Positions 52,970 to 64,000 of a stretch of DNA of 64,000 nucleotides are shown piece after piece; the first letter of the stretch is position 1; every line of letters begins with the position of its first letter. The notes below the pieces were generated by a model that saw only the letters and a program-made list of their open reading frames with translations, did not search any database and was not told where the DNA came from. A program made the position numbers and the translations under genes. The DNA comes from Bubalus kerabau (lineage: Eukaryota > Chordata > Mammalia > Artiodactyla > Bovidae). The stretch lies in the NCBI RefSeq assembly GCF_029407905.1, contig NC_073627.1, positions 139,761,697-139,825,696 on the forward strand. The letters are read 5' to 3'.

Positions 52970-53635
52970 CTGTGAATTCTCATTATTTGTGGTAGTTAGT
53001 GTGATATAAAGTCACTGAGAACACGGACTTAGCGCATATTGAGCCATTGTTCCTAGGGGAAATACCAGGTTAGGTTCCTGTGAGCCTCTGGTCACATGTT
53101 TATCAACTGAGCTGATCCCTGTCCTTATGCATGTATGTTTCTGTTTAAGGCTTAAAGACCTTATTTAGTGTACATCACTGATGGACTAACATTGAACTCG
53201 TGGCCACAACACCTTATATAAACTCAAGCCTGAAGGAAGTGTATCTAATACAGGCATAATGTTTTTCTCCAGAAGGCAAGTCGCAGCCTTTTTTGGACTT
53301 GGGAACATGAAACAGCACTTCAGCAGTATGCTTGGGGACCATTTAAATAGCAAAATCATTAACAAAAAGCAGAAAATAAGAAAGACACAGCACTGAAGTT
53401 AAGACTGTAAGAAGGACTCTGGTTTACAGTATGAGAACTGAAACAAAAAAGCGGAGTGTCACCTTGCCTGACCTTACATGGGAACTTGTGTGTCATACTT
53501 TGCTTCTCTGCATAAGACTGAGAAGGACCTCAAAAGCACTAGGAACGTTGATTTTGGTGGTTCCGAGTGAGTTTTAGTGGGGGAATTCACAAATACCATA
53601 GAATCTGTGAATAGTGAGGATCAGTTGTAGTTAGT
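52970..53635. mobile_element. ancient Tc1/mariner-type DNA transposon relic
   Basis: The left end (CTGTGAATTCTCATTATTTG) and the reverse complement of the right end (CTGATCCTCACTATTCACAG) are recognisably similar, as expected of long terminal inverted repeats. The internal 600 bases have no intact transposase. Confidence 0.5.
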
Positions 53636-53662
53636 TGGATAAAGGAGACTTAAAAATGGAAT

Positions 53663-53891
53663 GGTGGCTTGGAAGCGCACACTCGCAACCCCAGAGTTGC
53701 AAAGGAGCCAGTGGCAGAGCCAGGCCCAGCCAGGCGCCACCTCTCTAGACAGAAAAGTCAGAAAGCTGGTGAGGGTGGGACTTCCCTGTCATTTGAGCAG
53801 TTAAGACTTTGCAGTTCCAGTGCAGGTTATGCAGGTTTGAGCCCTGGTCCGGGAACTAAGATCCCACATGCAGTTTGGCCAAAATATTGTT
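53663..53891 (+). mobile_element. CHR-type SINE with 5' passenger sequence
   Basis: The CHR body starts at about 53,777, yet the TSD TTAAAAATGGAAT lies at 53,650-53,662 and 53,892-53,904. The first about 110 bases between the TSD copies are not CHR; part (GTGGCAGAGCCAGGC) is MIR-like. Confidence 0.85.
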
Positions 53892-53959
53892 TTAAAAATG
53901 GAATCACATTCCTGTATTGTTTGTCTGTTGGAATAATCCCTCCTTTGAGTTTTCTGCGA

Positions 53960-54185
53960 ACCCTAGCTAAGGGCACCGCTGGCTTTGCCCACCTTGCTCG
54001 CTGTCCCTCTCAGTGGCTCTCCTGTTCCCTAACTGTCCTATTTGTGTTTACTGTCTGTCTCCCGTCCTGGAATGTAGAGTTACAAGAACAAGAACTTGTA
54101 TCTTTTTCATCAAGTGTTCCCCTACCCCTCTGTGGCTCCTGGCGTGTGACCAGCACTCAGTAAATAAATGAGGAAGGAATAAATG
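53960..54185 (+). mobile_element. L2 3' end
   Basis: Diverged L2 wording ending in CACTCAGTAAATAAATGAGG at 54,153-54,172. Confidence 0.6.
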
Positions 54186-54948
54186 AAGGCCCTTATCTAC
54201 CTAAATTTGTCTCCTGTGCTGGAGAGGGTATTTCCCCCCACATAATGAAATATTTTGCCCTTCATGCACTTCCTGTGAGATAAACAGTCAAAAGCAGTAA
54301 GAAAGGGAACATTTAAAGAAGAGATGAATAGAATGAATAACTGTTTTAGCAAAGGGTCTTGTGAACATCGTGGGATTGGAAAGGAATTGAAATCCTCAGG
54401 GAACCATGGAAATTTGCTGCTACTGCTTCGCGCCGCCCCCCCCCCCCCCCCCCGCATTATTTGTGGAGGCTTCCTGGAGGAAGATATGTTGTAGGATTGG
54501 TTTAATGGAAAGAAAAGGCTTGATCACAGTGGTGAAGAGCGTTTAGGAGGTTCTGACTCAGTGGGTGCATGCCGTGTTGAGCACAAGTTGGATAGGAATG
54601 AAGGTGCAGTCTAATGGAAGGAACAAGGCCTTCAGATTCATCCGTTACTTCCCATTACCCTGAAGGATAAAGCACATCTACACTATACGCAGGGTAATTA
54701 AACAAGATGTGATCACAAGTAACGTGGAGAAGAAAAGTAATTTAGAGTACTGGTAAGGGGCTTTGAAGCAAAGGTGGTAGTTACTCAAAATTCTGTTTGT
54801 CCAAATTTACTGAAGGCTTTTTATAGCGGTCCATTTCTGCCATCATGTTTGCTGAAACCTAATCTGTGCTTACTTCTCATCTCAATTTTCTGAGACAAAC
54901 CAGTGGGGTTTGAGAATTAGTCAGATCTCACCGCAATGATTTTTTTCC
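54186..54948. other. intronic, no gene seen
   Basis: Unassigned apart from the C-run at 54,436. Confidence 0.4.
54436..54453. repeat. (C)18 homopolymer
   Basis: Eighteen consecutive C after CGCGCCG, ending with GCATT. Length in the assembly may be unreliable. Confidence 0.9.
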
Positions 54949-56246
54949 TTTAGTTCAATCGCTTAGTAGTGTCTGACTCTTTGAGACCCTATGCACGGCA
55001 GCATGCCAGGCTTCCCTGTCCTTTACCAACTCCTGGACCTTGCACAAACTCATGTCCATCCAGTCAGTGATGCCATCCAACCATCTCATTCTCTGTCATC
55101 CCCTTCTCCTCCTGCCTTCAACCTTTCCAGCATCAGGGTCTTTTCCAAGGAGTCAATTCTTCACATTAAGTGGCCAGAGGATTGGAGTTTCAGCATCAGC
55201 CCTTCTAATGAATATTCAGGACTGATATCCTTTAGGATGGACTGGTTGGATCTTCTTGTAATCCAAGGGACTCTCAAGAGTTTTCTCCAACAACACAGTT
55301 CAAAAGCATCAATTCTTCAGTGCTCAGCTTTCTTTATGGTCTTGCTCTCACATCCATACATGACTACTGGAAAAACCATAGCTTTGACTAGACAGACCTT
55401 TGTTGGGAAAGTAATGTATGTCTCTGCTTTTTAAATATGCTGTCTAGGTCGGTCATAGCTTTTTTTCCAAGGAGCAAACATCTTTTAATTTCATGGCTGC
55501 AGTCACCATCTGCAGTGATTTTGGAGCCCAAAAAATACAGTTTGTCACTGTTTCCATTGTTTCCCCACCTATTGGCCATGAAATGATAGGACTGGATGCC
55601 ATGATCTTGGTTTTCTGAATGTAGAGTTTTAAGCCACCTTTTTCACTCTCCTCAAGAGGTTCTTTAGTTCTTCAGTTTGTGCTGTAAGGGTGGTATCATC
55701 CATGTATCTGAGGTTATTGATATTTCTCCCAGCAATCTTGATTCTAGCTTGTGCTTCACCCAGCCCAGCATTTCGCATGATGTACTCTGCATATAAATTA
55801 AATAAGCAGGGTGACATTATACAGCCTTGACGTACTCCTTTCCCCATTTGGAACCTGTCTGTTGCTCTATGTCTGGTTCTAACTGTTGCTTCTTGACCTG
55901 CATATATCTTTCTCAGGAGGGAGGTCAAGTGGTCTGGTATTCCAGTCTCTTGAAGAATTTTCCACAGTTTGTTGTGATCCACATAGTAAAGGCTTTGGCA
56001 AAGTCAGTAAAGCAGAAGTAGATGTTTTTCTGGAACTCTTGCTTTTTCTATGATCCAGTGATTTGTTGGCAATTTGATCTCTGGTTCCTCTGCCTTTTCT
56101 AAAACCAGCTTGAACATCTGGAAGTTCACGGTTCATGTACTATTGAAGCCTGGCTTGGAGAATTTTGAGCATTACTTTGCTAGTGTGTGTGAGATGAGTG
56201 CAATTGTGCGATGGTTTGAACATGCTTTGGCATTGCCTTTCTTTGG
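54949..56246 (-). mobile_element. BovB LINE, 5'-truncated, about 1.3 kb
   Basis: The longest BovB copy here. Minus-strand order from right to left: part of RT with AGFRKGRGTRDQIA, the KGVRQGC motif, YMDD in place of the usual YADD active-site box, then the 3' region. Frameshifts break the frame near 55,620, 55,980 and 56,050. GATTTTTTTCC at 54,938-54,948 and GA(T)9CC at 56,247-56,259 are the TSD. It lies antisense to DOCK5. Confidence 0.92.
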
Positions 56247-56259
56247 GATTTTTTTTTCC

Positions 56260-57126
56260 ATAAAGGAAACATTTTCCAGCTTCTAGTTATTTCCCAGCAA
56301 TACCTATTGTAATAACACAATAACTTTACACATGTAAAATATTTTAGTACTCTCAAAAGAATAAGAAGAGGAATATGGGTCAAAATCTCTTATAAGTCAT
56401 TTCAGTTCTTTGAAATGAGTTGTAATAGAATTATAGAGTGTTGGTCTATTCTGTATGTAATAGAATTTGACCCTAATCTCTGACCCAAGAACTTGACTAC
56501 GGTCATGCAGTTTCTTTTTCACTAAATATTCCAAAGGAGGAAAAAATAGTTTCTCCCTCATCAAGTAGGTGAGTCACCCATGAAATGTCTGCTATGTGTG
56601 AACATTAAAGTCTATTATAAATCCTTCAGGAGTCCTTTGACCTTGGTTGATAAGTAGCTTCCAGCAAACAGCAGGAATAATGGAGTTTTATTTTTAAGCT
56701 TAAAAAAGTGCTTTTGAGACAGAGATTTGGGTGAGGAAAAGCAGAGGGTGCTTGTGTTAATTTAATTTTTCCAAGTGATGTCCAGGCTATGTCCTCTCGG
56801 AGCCTGGGCCGGCCGTCAGCTCACTCAGACGATTGTCTGAATTGCTGGCAGCTGGTTCCCAAGCCAGAGACAAAAGTGATCTTTGTCTTTTCACAAACCT
56901 CTGTGTCATCGCAAAGCTGCAGTTGTTCAAACAGATCCACTTTTTTGGATTGTGCCATCTTCCCTTACACGTTTATTCCCTATGTGACAGTCCAGGTCAG
57001 GTGAAGTAGTTGGACCCCCAAGATGCCCTCTGAGAATCTTGGTCATTTACTGTTTATCTTTTAGTACAACTTGATATTGTATAACACAGGCAACTATACT
57101 CAGTATCTTGTAACAGCCAGTAATAG
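56260..57126. other. intronic repeat-free island
   Basis: No transposon recognised. 56,780-56,960 is GC-richer than its surroundings with a GGGCCGGCC word at 56,806. No coding exon is evident. Confidence 0.4.
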
Positions 57127-57460
57127 TTTTTCAGTCAGTAAATCACGTCTGACTCTTCGACCCATGGCCTGCAGCATGCCAGGCTCCTCTGTCTTCCACT
57201 ATCTCACAGCCTGATGTCTGTGAGACACAAAATGATGTGCATCGAGAGCAGTGTTATCCAACCATCTTGTCTTCTGTTGCCCGCTTTTCCTATTCCCTTC
57301 AGTCTTTCCCAACATCAGCGTCTTTTCCAGTGTGGCGGCTCTTCACATCAGGTGGCCATAGTATTGGAGCTTCAGCATCAATCCTTCCAATGAATATTCA
57401 GGGTTGATTTCCTTTAGGATTGACGGGCTTGATCTCTTTGCAGTCCAGGGGACTCTCAAG
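57127..57460 (-). mobile_element. BovB 3' fragment
   Basis: Minus-strand BovB with an insertion of about 25 bases near 57,220-57,245, more diverged than the other copies. Confidence 0.85.
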
Positions 57461-57575
57461 AATCAGTGGAAGAGAATGTAAAAATATATATGTGTATAAC
57501 TGGATCCCTTTACACCTGAAACTAACAACATTGTAAATCAACTATTATTTCAATAAAAATTAAAAATAAACTCAA
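57461..57575 (+). mobile_element. L1 3' tip
   Basis: The last about 110 bases of L1, with TTGTAAATCAACTATTATTTC and AATAAAAATTAAAAATAAA. Fused to the opposite-strand BovB exactly as at 518/519. Confidence 0.72.
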
Positions 57576-58140
57576 GGAAAGGAAATTGCAGCAGAGGTTA
57601 TTCCCTCTTGCAAATAGCTCTTTGCTGACTCAAAGTGAATGCATCCCTCTGACTGGCTTGTTACCTGTGTACCTGGGGCAGGATACTCTGTACTTCCTGT
57701 GAGCCTGGAACCAGAGGACTCTGACTCCCCAGCCTTCCTGTCAGAAACCAGTTATTAGAGTAAGTCATAAGTCTCAGTCATAGAAATCTAACTGCTTTGT
57801 GCTTTTGTGTATAGGATCATAAACTATTCGGGGCTAAATTCTGTATGTATCACCTCTTGGCTAACACCTCATTTTATTGGAAAAATATGCCCCAGAGGCA
57901 TGAAATGACTTACCCAAATCCCAAAGCCAGTAGCAGATGTCTTGCTTGTCTTAACTTGTCTTCTAGCTGCTTCCTTTTTCTTCATAACTCTGGAGGAAGC
58001 AGGTTCCTTTTTATCATGTATACTTAAGGGGTCTGAAAGAGTAAGTTCTCTCCACACAGGAAGAAGGCTGTGTAATCCCTGGGTTTTTTCTAGGTGGAGG
58101 TTTTGTTGTAAATAAGATCCAGCTATTAAATCACCCACCC
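57576..58140. other. intronic, no gene seen
   Basis: 57,860-57,940 is faintly MIR-like; the rest is unassigned. Confidence 0.4.
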
Positions 58141-58209
58141 CCCACTTTTTTTTATTGAGATATAATTGACATGTAATTCAGTTTCAGGGGTAGAATATAA
58201 TGATTAGAT

Positions 58210-58425
58210 ATTTGTCTGTGTGTGTGCTCAGTCGTGTCTTTTTGCGACCCCATGGACTATAATCCATCAGGCTCCTCAGTCCATGGAATTTTCTAGGCAA
58301 GAATACTGGAGTAGGGATCTTACTCCACTTTCTTACTCCAGGGGATCTTCCCGACCCAGGGATTGAACTTGCATCTCCTGCATTAGCAGGCAGATTCTTT
58401 ACCACTAGCGCCACCTGGGAAGCCC
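58210..58425 (-). mobile_element. Bov-tA SINE nested in L1
   Basis: Minus-strand full-length copy with a partial internal duplication around TTACTCCA at 58,319-58,338. Confidence 0.88.
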
Positions 58426-58502
58426 TTTATATTCATATGTATTGTGAAATGAGCACTACAGTAAATCTGGTTAGCATCAGTCACCCCACAGAGTTACAAG
58501 TT

Positions 58503-58714
58503 TATTTCTTTTATTTAGTATTTTATTTGGCTGCATTGGGTCTTAGTTGTGGCATTCAGGATCTTTCGTTGTGGCACCCAGGCTCTCCAGCTGTGGCATG
58601 TGGGTTTAGTTGCCCCACGGTATGTAGGATCTTACCTGCCCAACCAGGGATCGAACCCGTATGTCATACATTGCAAGGTAGATTCTTAACCACTGGACCA
58701 CTAAGGAAGTCCCT
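58503..58714 (-). mobile_element. CHR-type SINE nested in L1
   Basis: Long minus-strand copy. GTTTATTTCT and GTTTCTTTCT flank it as an imperfect TSD. Confidence 0.87.
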
Positions 58715-59149
58715 GTTTCTTTCTGATGAGAACTTTAAAAATATACTCTCTCAGCATCTTTCAAATATACAATCCAGTATTATTAACTGTAGTCACCATG
58801 CTGTACATCATATCCCCAGGACTTATTTATCTTATAACTGGAGGTGTGTACCTTTGACCACCTTCACCAGTCTCCCCAACCCTGGCCAACCCCCACCTCT
58901 GGCAGTCACCAGTCTGTTCTCTGTATTTATATTGTTTTTAGATTCCATTCAAAAACAATATTATATAGAGGGTATTTGTCTTTCTCTCTCTGACTTATTT
59001 CACTTGAGCGTAATGCCCTCAAGGTCCATTCATGTCATTGCAAATAACAGGATTTCCTTGTTTTTTTTTTTTAATGGCTATTCCATCTTTTTCTGTTAGT
59101 GTTTTTGTTTCCTTCAGGCAGATGCCCAGAAGTGGGATTGCTTGATCAT

Positions 59150-59525
59150 CAGTTCAGTCGCTCAGTTGTGTCCAACTCTTTGCTATCCCATGGACTGCAG
59201 CACACCAGGCTTCCCTGTCCATCACCAACTCCTGGAGTCTACTCAGACCCGTGTCCATCATGTCGGTGATGCCATCCAACCATCTCATCCTCTGTCGTCC
59301 CCTTCTTCTCCTGCCTTCAGTCTTTCCCAGCATCAGGGTCTTTGCCAATGAATCTGTTCTTTGCATCAGGTGGCCAAAGTGTTGGAATTTCAGCTTCAGC
59401 ATCAGGCCTTCCAAAGGATATTCAGGACTGATTTCCTTTAGAATTGACTGGTTGGATCTCCTTGCAGTCTAAGGGACTCTCAAGAGTCTTCTCCAAGAGC
59501 ACAGTTCAGATGCATCAATTCTTTG
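59150..59525 (-). mobile_element. BovB 3' end nested in L1
   Basis: TSD TGCTTGATCAT at 59,139-59,149 and 59,526-59,536, perfect over 11 bp. 376 bases of the BovB 3' end, close to consensus. Confidence 0.95.
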
Positions 59526-59965
59526 TGCTTGATCATATGATAGTCCTATTTTTGATTTTTTGAGGAATGTCTGTAGTTGTTTTCCTTGGTGGCTGTACCA
59601 GATTACATTCCCACCCACAGCGCACAAAGGTTCGGTTTTCTCCAGAAAGTGTTTCCTCACTAACGCTTATCTCTTGTCTTGATAGGAGCCATTCTGACAG
59701 GTGTGCGATTATCTCTCATTTGTGGTTTTGGTTTGCATTTCCCTGATGACAGCTGATGTTGAACATCTTCTCATGTACCTTTTGGCCATCTGTATGTCTT
59801 AGGGAAAGTGTCTATTCAGATTGTCTGCCCAATTTCAATCTTACTGTTTGGTTCTCTTGCCTTTGATACTGAGTTGTATCAGTCCTTTACCTGGTTTGCC
59901 TATTAACCCCCGATCAGGTATATGATTTGCGAATATTTCCTTCCTTTCGGTTGGTTGTCTTTTTC

Positions 59966-60276
59966 ATTTTGTTGATGGTTTCTTTTGCCGACCACCTTCC
60001 CCTTTTGAAGAGTTCCGAGAAGGAAGTGTGTTCCGAGGTTTGAGCCTGCAAAGTGAAAGTCACGCTGTGGCTTCCATAGTGGTCACAATGTCTCAGGTTG
60101 GCAACAGGTCCCGTGTCTTTGGTTCTCGTCACCATGGTGTTGACGTGATGTCAGTCACAAAATTCAAAAGTAGCATGACATTCTCATGACATTACAGCTG
60201 TGTTTGAGAACAAGTGTTCATGCAGTTTACAAGGTGCTGATGGGGAGAGGGAGGGTCCTGTGTGGATCACAAGTGA
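59966..60276. other. intronic repeat-poor stretch
   Basis: Contains a GTTGACGTGATGTCAGTCAC patch at 60,137-60,156 with CRE/AP-1-like words. Function unknown. Confidence 0.35.
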
Positions 60277-60459
60277 AGTGTTGGTTGCTCAGTTGTGTCC
60301 GACTCTTTGGGACTTCATGGACTGTAGCCTGTCAGGCTCCTCTGTCCGTGGATTCTCCAGGCAAGCATACTGGAGTGGGTTGCCATGTCCTGGTCCAGGG
60401 ATCCAACCTGGGTCTCCTGCACTGCAGGTTCCTTACTCTCTGAGCCACCAGGGGAAGCC
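60277..60459 (-). mobile_element. Bov-tA SINE
   Basis: Minus-strand copy with a deletion near the BovA/tRNA join. Confidence 0.88.
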
Positions 60460-60778
60460 TGTGTTGATCATAAGGGATTATGATCATAGTGCTGACTGGA
60501 AGTGAAGACACATCGCCATAGCTTTTCAGACGAGTAAAGCTTGCTTGGCCTGACTGCCCTGGGCTTTGAGCTTCCTTCAGAACAGTCACAGATGGCAGGC
60601 GCCCTTGCTGTTCGCTGTTGAGCAGAGGAGGCCGCCCCTCAGGGAGTGACAGCACTTTGCTAAGTGTCTGTCTCTCAGGTCCTGAGGCACAGTGTCTGTG
60701 GATTACATGGTAATATATTTTTTCTTAATCAGTGGATACTAGAAGCATAAACATTTATTGTTTTTATAAAAGGGATCC
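60460..60778. other. intronic, no feature recognised
   Basis: Unassigned sequence of balanced composition. Confidence 0.4.
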
Positions 60779-60988
60779 TGAGGCTTCCCTGGTGGTTCAG
60801 TGGTAAAGAATCTGCTTGCCAATGCAGGAGACAGGAGTTCGATCTCTGGCTAAGGAAGATCCCTTGGAGAAGGAAACAGCAACCCACTCCAGTTTTCTTG
60901 CCTGGAGAATCCCACAGACAGAGGAACCTGGCAGGCTACACAGGGTAGCAAAAGATCAGACACGACTGAAGTGATTTAGCACATATGG
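60779..60988 (+). mobile_element. Bov-tA SINE
   Basis: Plus-strand full-length copy, inverted relative to the Bov-tA at 60,277-60,459. Confidence 0.9.
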
Positions 60989-61043
60989 GGTTCAAAAATG
61001 TTGGCAACTTTGATATAATTGAAGTTCTAATGTGCTGGATCTT

Positions 61044-61176
61044 TTTTCTCTTTCTCTTTATTTTTCTGGCCACACTGTGCAACTTGTATGGTTCTAGTTC
61101 TCCAACCAGGGATCGAACTCAGGCCCTCAGTAGTGAGAACTCAGAGCCCTAACCACTGCACTGCCAGGGAATTCTC
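61044..61176 (-). mobile_element. CHR-type SINE
   Basis: TGTGCTGGATCTT at 61,031-61,043 and TGTGCTGGGTCTT at 61,177-61,189 form a 13-bp TSD with one change. Confidence 0.92.
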
Positions 61177-61189
61177 TGTGCTGGGTCTT

Positions 61190-62700
61190 ATAGTAGTACC
61201 GTGTGTGCAGTTCACTGTCATCTGAAAATCCCATTAAAACTGGTGCAACCTCTGTGCACACACTTTTTGACTTAGCAGTTCCATTTCTGTGAGTTTGTCC
61301 TACAGATATACTAAAACAGGTGAGGAAGGGTATGTGGACAGGATTATTCAGTACAGCATTATTTATAGCAAGACACCAAAACAGTTTAAATGGGAATCAG
61401 TTGGGAGTGGTTTGTTATTTATGACACATGTATACAAGGGAGTACCATACAGACATTAGAAAGAATCAAAACCCAGTGACAGAATGTCTGCTAATGCTGA
61501 CACTGTCATGCAGTGATACAGGCTGATCTCTTCAAAAACTGGCGCTGGGTCAGTTGGTTATCTATATTGAAAAAATAAACTGGACTCCTACTAAATGTCA
61601 TATAAAAAATTGACTCCAGGGTCTGAAAGGTAAAACAGTGAAAGCATTCAGAAAAGGAGCGTAAGAGAACATCTTGATCTTGGAGTCAGAGATTTCTTAA
61701 AGGGACACAAAAACCACTAACGCAGGTTATACTGAATCATATTAAAATTGAAAGACAACCCTTAAGAGCTGAAAAGGACAACTCCCAGAATAGAAAGAAT
61801 ATGGTCCCTGTACACATATCTGACATTTATATTGTGAATATGTGAAGAACTACAAATCAATAAGAGAAAACAATAATCCAGTAGAAAAATGGTCAAAAAC
61901 GAAATCCAGATGTCCAGGAAATATTTAGGAAGATGCTGATCTCCACTTGTCATCACAGAGAAGTAAACACAGTGCCAGCCATCTACAGCCCCATGAATAG
62001 AGCTAAATTAAACAGCAACCAAAAAGACATTTCAGCTATTTGCAGGCTGCGTGACCATGGGAGGCCGTGTGCACTGGTTAGAGTATAGATCGGCACAGCC
62101 ATTTTGGAAAGCTATTTAATAGTTTCTGGTAGAGTTAGACATATACCTGCGCTGGGACCCAGCAGTTTACTCTGAGGGAAATGAAAAGTTTCCACAAAAA
62201 GACTTGTGTAGAGGGTTGTTAGTCCACTATTCAAAATGGCCCCCAGTTGGAATTGAATGGGGGCCATTCAGTTTCAATCAGCCATTGAATGGGTCATCAG
62301 TTTTGTTGTCCTCATGCCAGGAAATACGATGAGACCATGAGAATGAGTGATTGACATGGACACACAAAAGTACAGATAATCATAAACATAAGGCTAAGTG
62401 AAAGCAGGCAAACGGGAAACAGTCCGTACTGTGTTACGCAGTTTGTCAGTACCCATGCAGGCAGCGCTAGCTGTTTCCAGAAGAGAGGATCGTGGCTACC
62501 CTGGATGTCTGTAGGGTAAAGGGCGGTGGTTGTGCTGTAATGGCGGTTGGGCAGGACATTCAGGTTATTGGTTGTGTGTGTTCTGCCTCTTGGTCTGGGT
62601 ACTGGTTAGGCAGGTGTATTCAGTTTATGAAAATTTAGTGAAATGTACACGTATCTGCAGTTTCTATATGTGTATTATGCTTAAATTTTAAAAATTTGAA
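61190..62700 (+). mobile_element. ancient L1M ORF2 3' part and 3' UTR
   Basis: Plus-strand L1M text (for example 61,650-61,710, 61,860-61,960 and 62,090-62,180) ending in AAATTTTAAAAATTTG. The segment order is partly shuffled at 61,260-61,540. No open frame. Confidence 0.65.
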
Positions 62701-62879
62701 AGAATGAGCTAGCTCTTTAGTATGGGCTTATTTCCAAGATATATTTGAGTAAAGAGGCAGGATACAAAAAGTGTATATAGTATTAATTTCATTCATTAAA
62801 CAGGTGTGTACCCACTCTGTCAGGCACTGTTGTAGACAGTGAACACAATAGATAAAGCATGTGTCAGCATGTCCTTGTC

Positions 62880-63093
62880 AATGATGGTGGTTTAGTTGCT
62901 AAATTGTGTCCGAGTTTTTGTGACCCCATGGACTGTAGCCTACTAGGCTCCTCTGTCCATGGGATTTCCCAGACAAGGGTATTGGAGTAGGTTGCCATTT
63001 CCTTCTTCAGGGAATCTTCCCAACCCAGGGATTGAACCCGGGTCTCCTCCATTGCAGGCAGATTCATTACTGACTGAGCCACCAGGGAAGCCA
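62880..63093 (-). mobile_element. Bov-tA SINE
   Basis: Minus-strand full-length copy with a reversed head at 63,077-63,093. Confidence 0.9.
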
Positions 63094-64000
63094 ATGCTAG
63101 ATGATTATTTCCAAAAGTATATATGAGATTGTCCATTAATTATTTCTTGGAAGAGAATGGCGGACTGAATATGAGGGTTTTTACGGAATATTTTGTACCT
63201 TGTTAAGTTTGTACAATGTGAATGGATTACCAATTTTTTTTTAAAAATTTGAGCTAACGTTCCTATTTTTGTTAATATAGTTTGTGAGCGAAAGGTGGTA
63301 GCTGTTGTTGCCTGTGCTTTAGAGATCCAGCAACTGACACAGACTTATTTTGGTGGTTGGCCCAAGTCACACAGGATGTCTTGGCTGGGTTTGGTAAGTT
63401 GGCCTTCCACCCTGTATCTGAAACTATGCTGACTTTTGAGTGTTGTAGTAAAAACTCGAGCTTGATGACCTCTATTCCTCTATTCTTGATGACCATCTAT
63501 AACTTAATACACTTTGCTTCCTTCCGTTCAGTTAATGACTTAGGACACATTCTGTCTCTTTGCTGATCATCAAAACCGAATCCAAGATTTTACTTCAGTT
63601 AAGGATGAAATGGAATTTTCATGTTTATCCTAGTCTCATCTTTTTATAATCCTGAAATTCAAAGATCATGGAATCACACCTCATTTTGATCTGCTGGTTG
63701 TTATTAGGATCTGAATGGCTGTTTTATGGTGGATAAACCATTTGTTTTAGACTTTGACTCCTCTACCCGTTGGAAGACAATTACGTATGATGTCACTTTT
63801 ATTTTGATAAGATAGTGGACATTCTGGGGCGTACACCATTCTTGGTCTTGCATTATATAAAATATTTGATGAATGAAGCAGAACACTTATATATTATTTC
63901 TGTCGTCTAACAGCATCACTAATATGATACACCTTTAAAAAATTGTGTTCTGAGTTACTGAAAACAATTGGGATGCAGATGTTGATCTGCTCAGGGACGC
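63094..64000. other. intronic sequence to window edge
   Basis: 63,110-63,260 is weakly L1M-like and 63,300-63,390 has a MIR-like GCCCAAGTCACACAGG word. No coding exon is recognised. Confidence 0.4.

Larger units (their letters stand above)
58141..59965 (-). mobile_element. L1 3' region broken into four pieces
   Basis: Minus-strand L1 text is found at 58,146-58,209, 58,426-58,502, 58,715-59,149 and 59,526-59,965. It is separated by Bov-tA, CHR and BovB insertions. Rejoining the pieces gives a continuous L1 order. Confidence 0.8.
45538..64000 (+). other. DOCK5: DOCK5 intron 1 (5' part)
   Basis: Starts with GTGAGT at the donor and continues past the window edge. I found no second DOCK5 coding exon: the SH3 sequence expected next does not appear in any frame. 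The intron is filled with the transposons listed below. Confidence 0.8.

Noticed and set aside
58437..59099. 220-codon plus-strand frame
   Set aside because: Antisense read-through of L1 and CHR sequence with no domain. It is long but entirely within repeats.

Overview
The window is a ruminant nuclear genome segment, most likely from a pecoran (cattle, buffalo, sheep or goat type). It is packed with BovB (RTE-type) LINE pieces, Bov-tA and BOV-A2 SINEs made of BovA units, cetartiodactyl tRNA-derived CHR SINEs, and L1 3' ends of the ruminant type. Older pan-mammalian repeats (MIR, L2, HAL1/L1M, hAT and Tc-mariner relics, solo LTR-like pieces) lie beneath them. There are no prokaryotic features. 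Family names come from recognising consensus-like text, not from a database search, and most edges are good to about 5-15 bases. Where a target-site duplication (TSD) is quoted, I read both copies in the sequence. 

Layout. 1-44,880: gene-free DNA in which transposons take up much of the sequence, separated by repeat-poor islands (notably 7.1-7.8, 18.5-20.1, 29.6-31.1, 35.1-35.7 and 41.1-41.8 kb). About 44,880-46,020: one CpG island holding the promoter and first coding exon of DOCK5 on the + strand. Exon 1 coding sequence is 45,495-45,537; it gives MARWIPTKRQKYGV plus one base of the next codon, followed by a GTGAGT donor. 45,538-64,000: the start of DOCK5 intron 1, which runs off the window. 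In human, NEFL lies upstream of DOCK5, which fits a gene-free left flank; that is prior knowledge, not seen here. 

DOCK5 is the only protein-coding gene I can support. Its leader contains an upstream ATG at 45,393 inside a motif that matches the TISU/YY1 consensus at 11 of 12 positions and opens a 21-codon upstream ORF ending 36 bases before the DOCK5 start. All other long reading frames are BovB reverse-transcriptase remnants, SINE read-through, CpG-island artefacts or a tandem-repeat frame. 

I found no new multi-gene system. The observations most worth following are the TISU-like upstream ORF of DOCK5, a BOV-A2/L1 chimera bounded by one 16-bp TSD (32,029-33,250), two BovB insertions with internal inversion (21.8-23.2 and 40.1-40.4 kb), a homogeneous 54-bp minisatellite that grew inside an L1 (37.36-37.66 kb), a CHR SINE carrying 5' passenger DNA (53.65-53.90 kb), and a close inverted pair of Bov-tA SINEs in DOCK5 intron 1 (50.5-51.0 kb).
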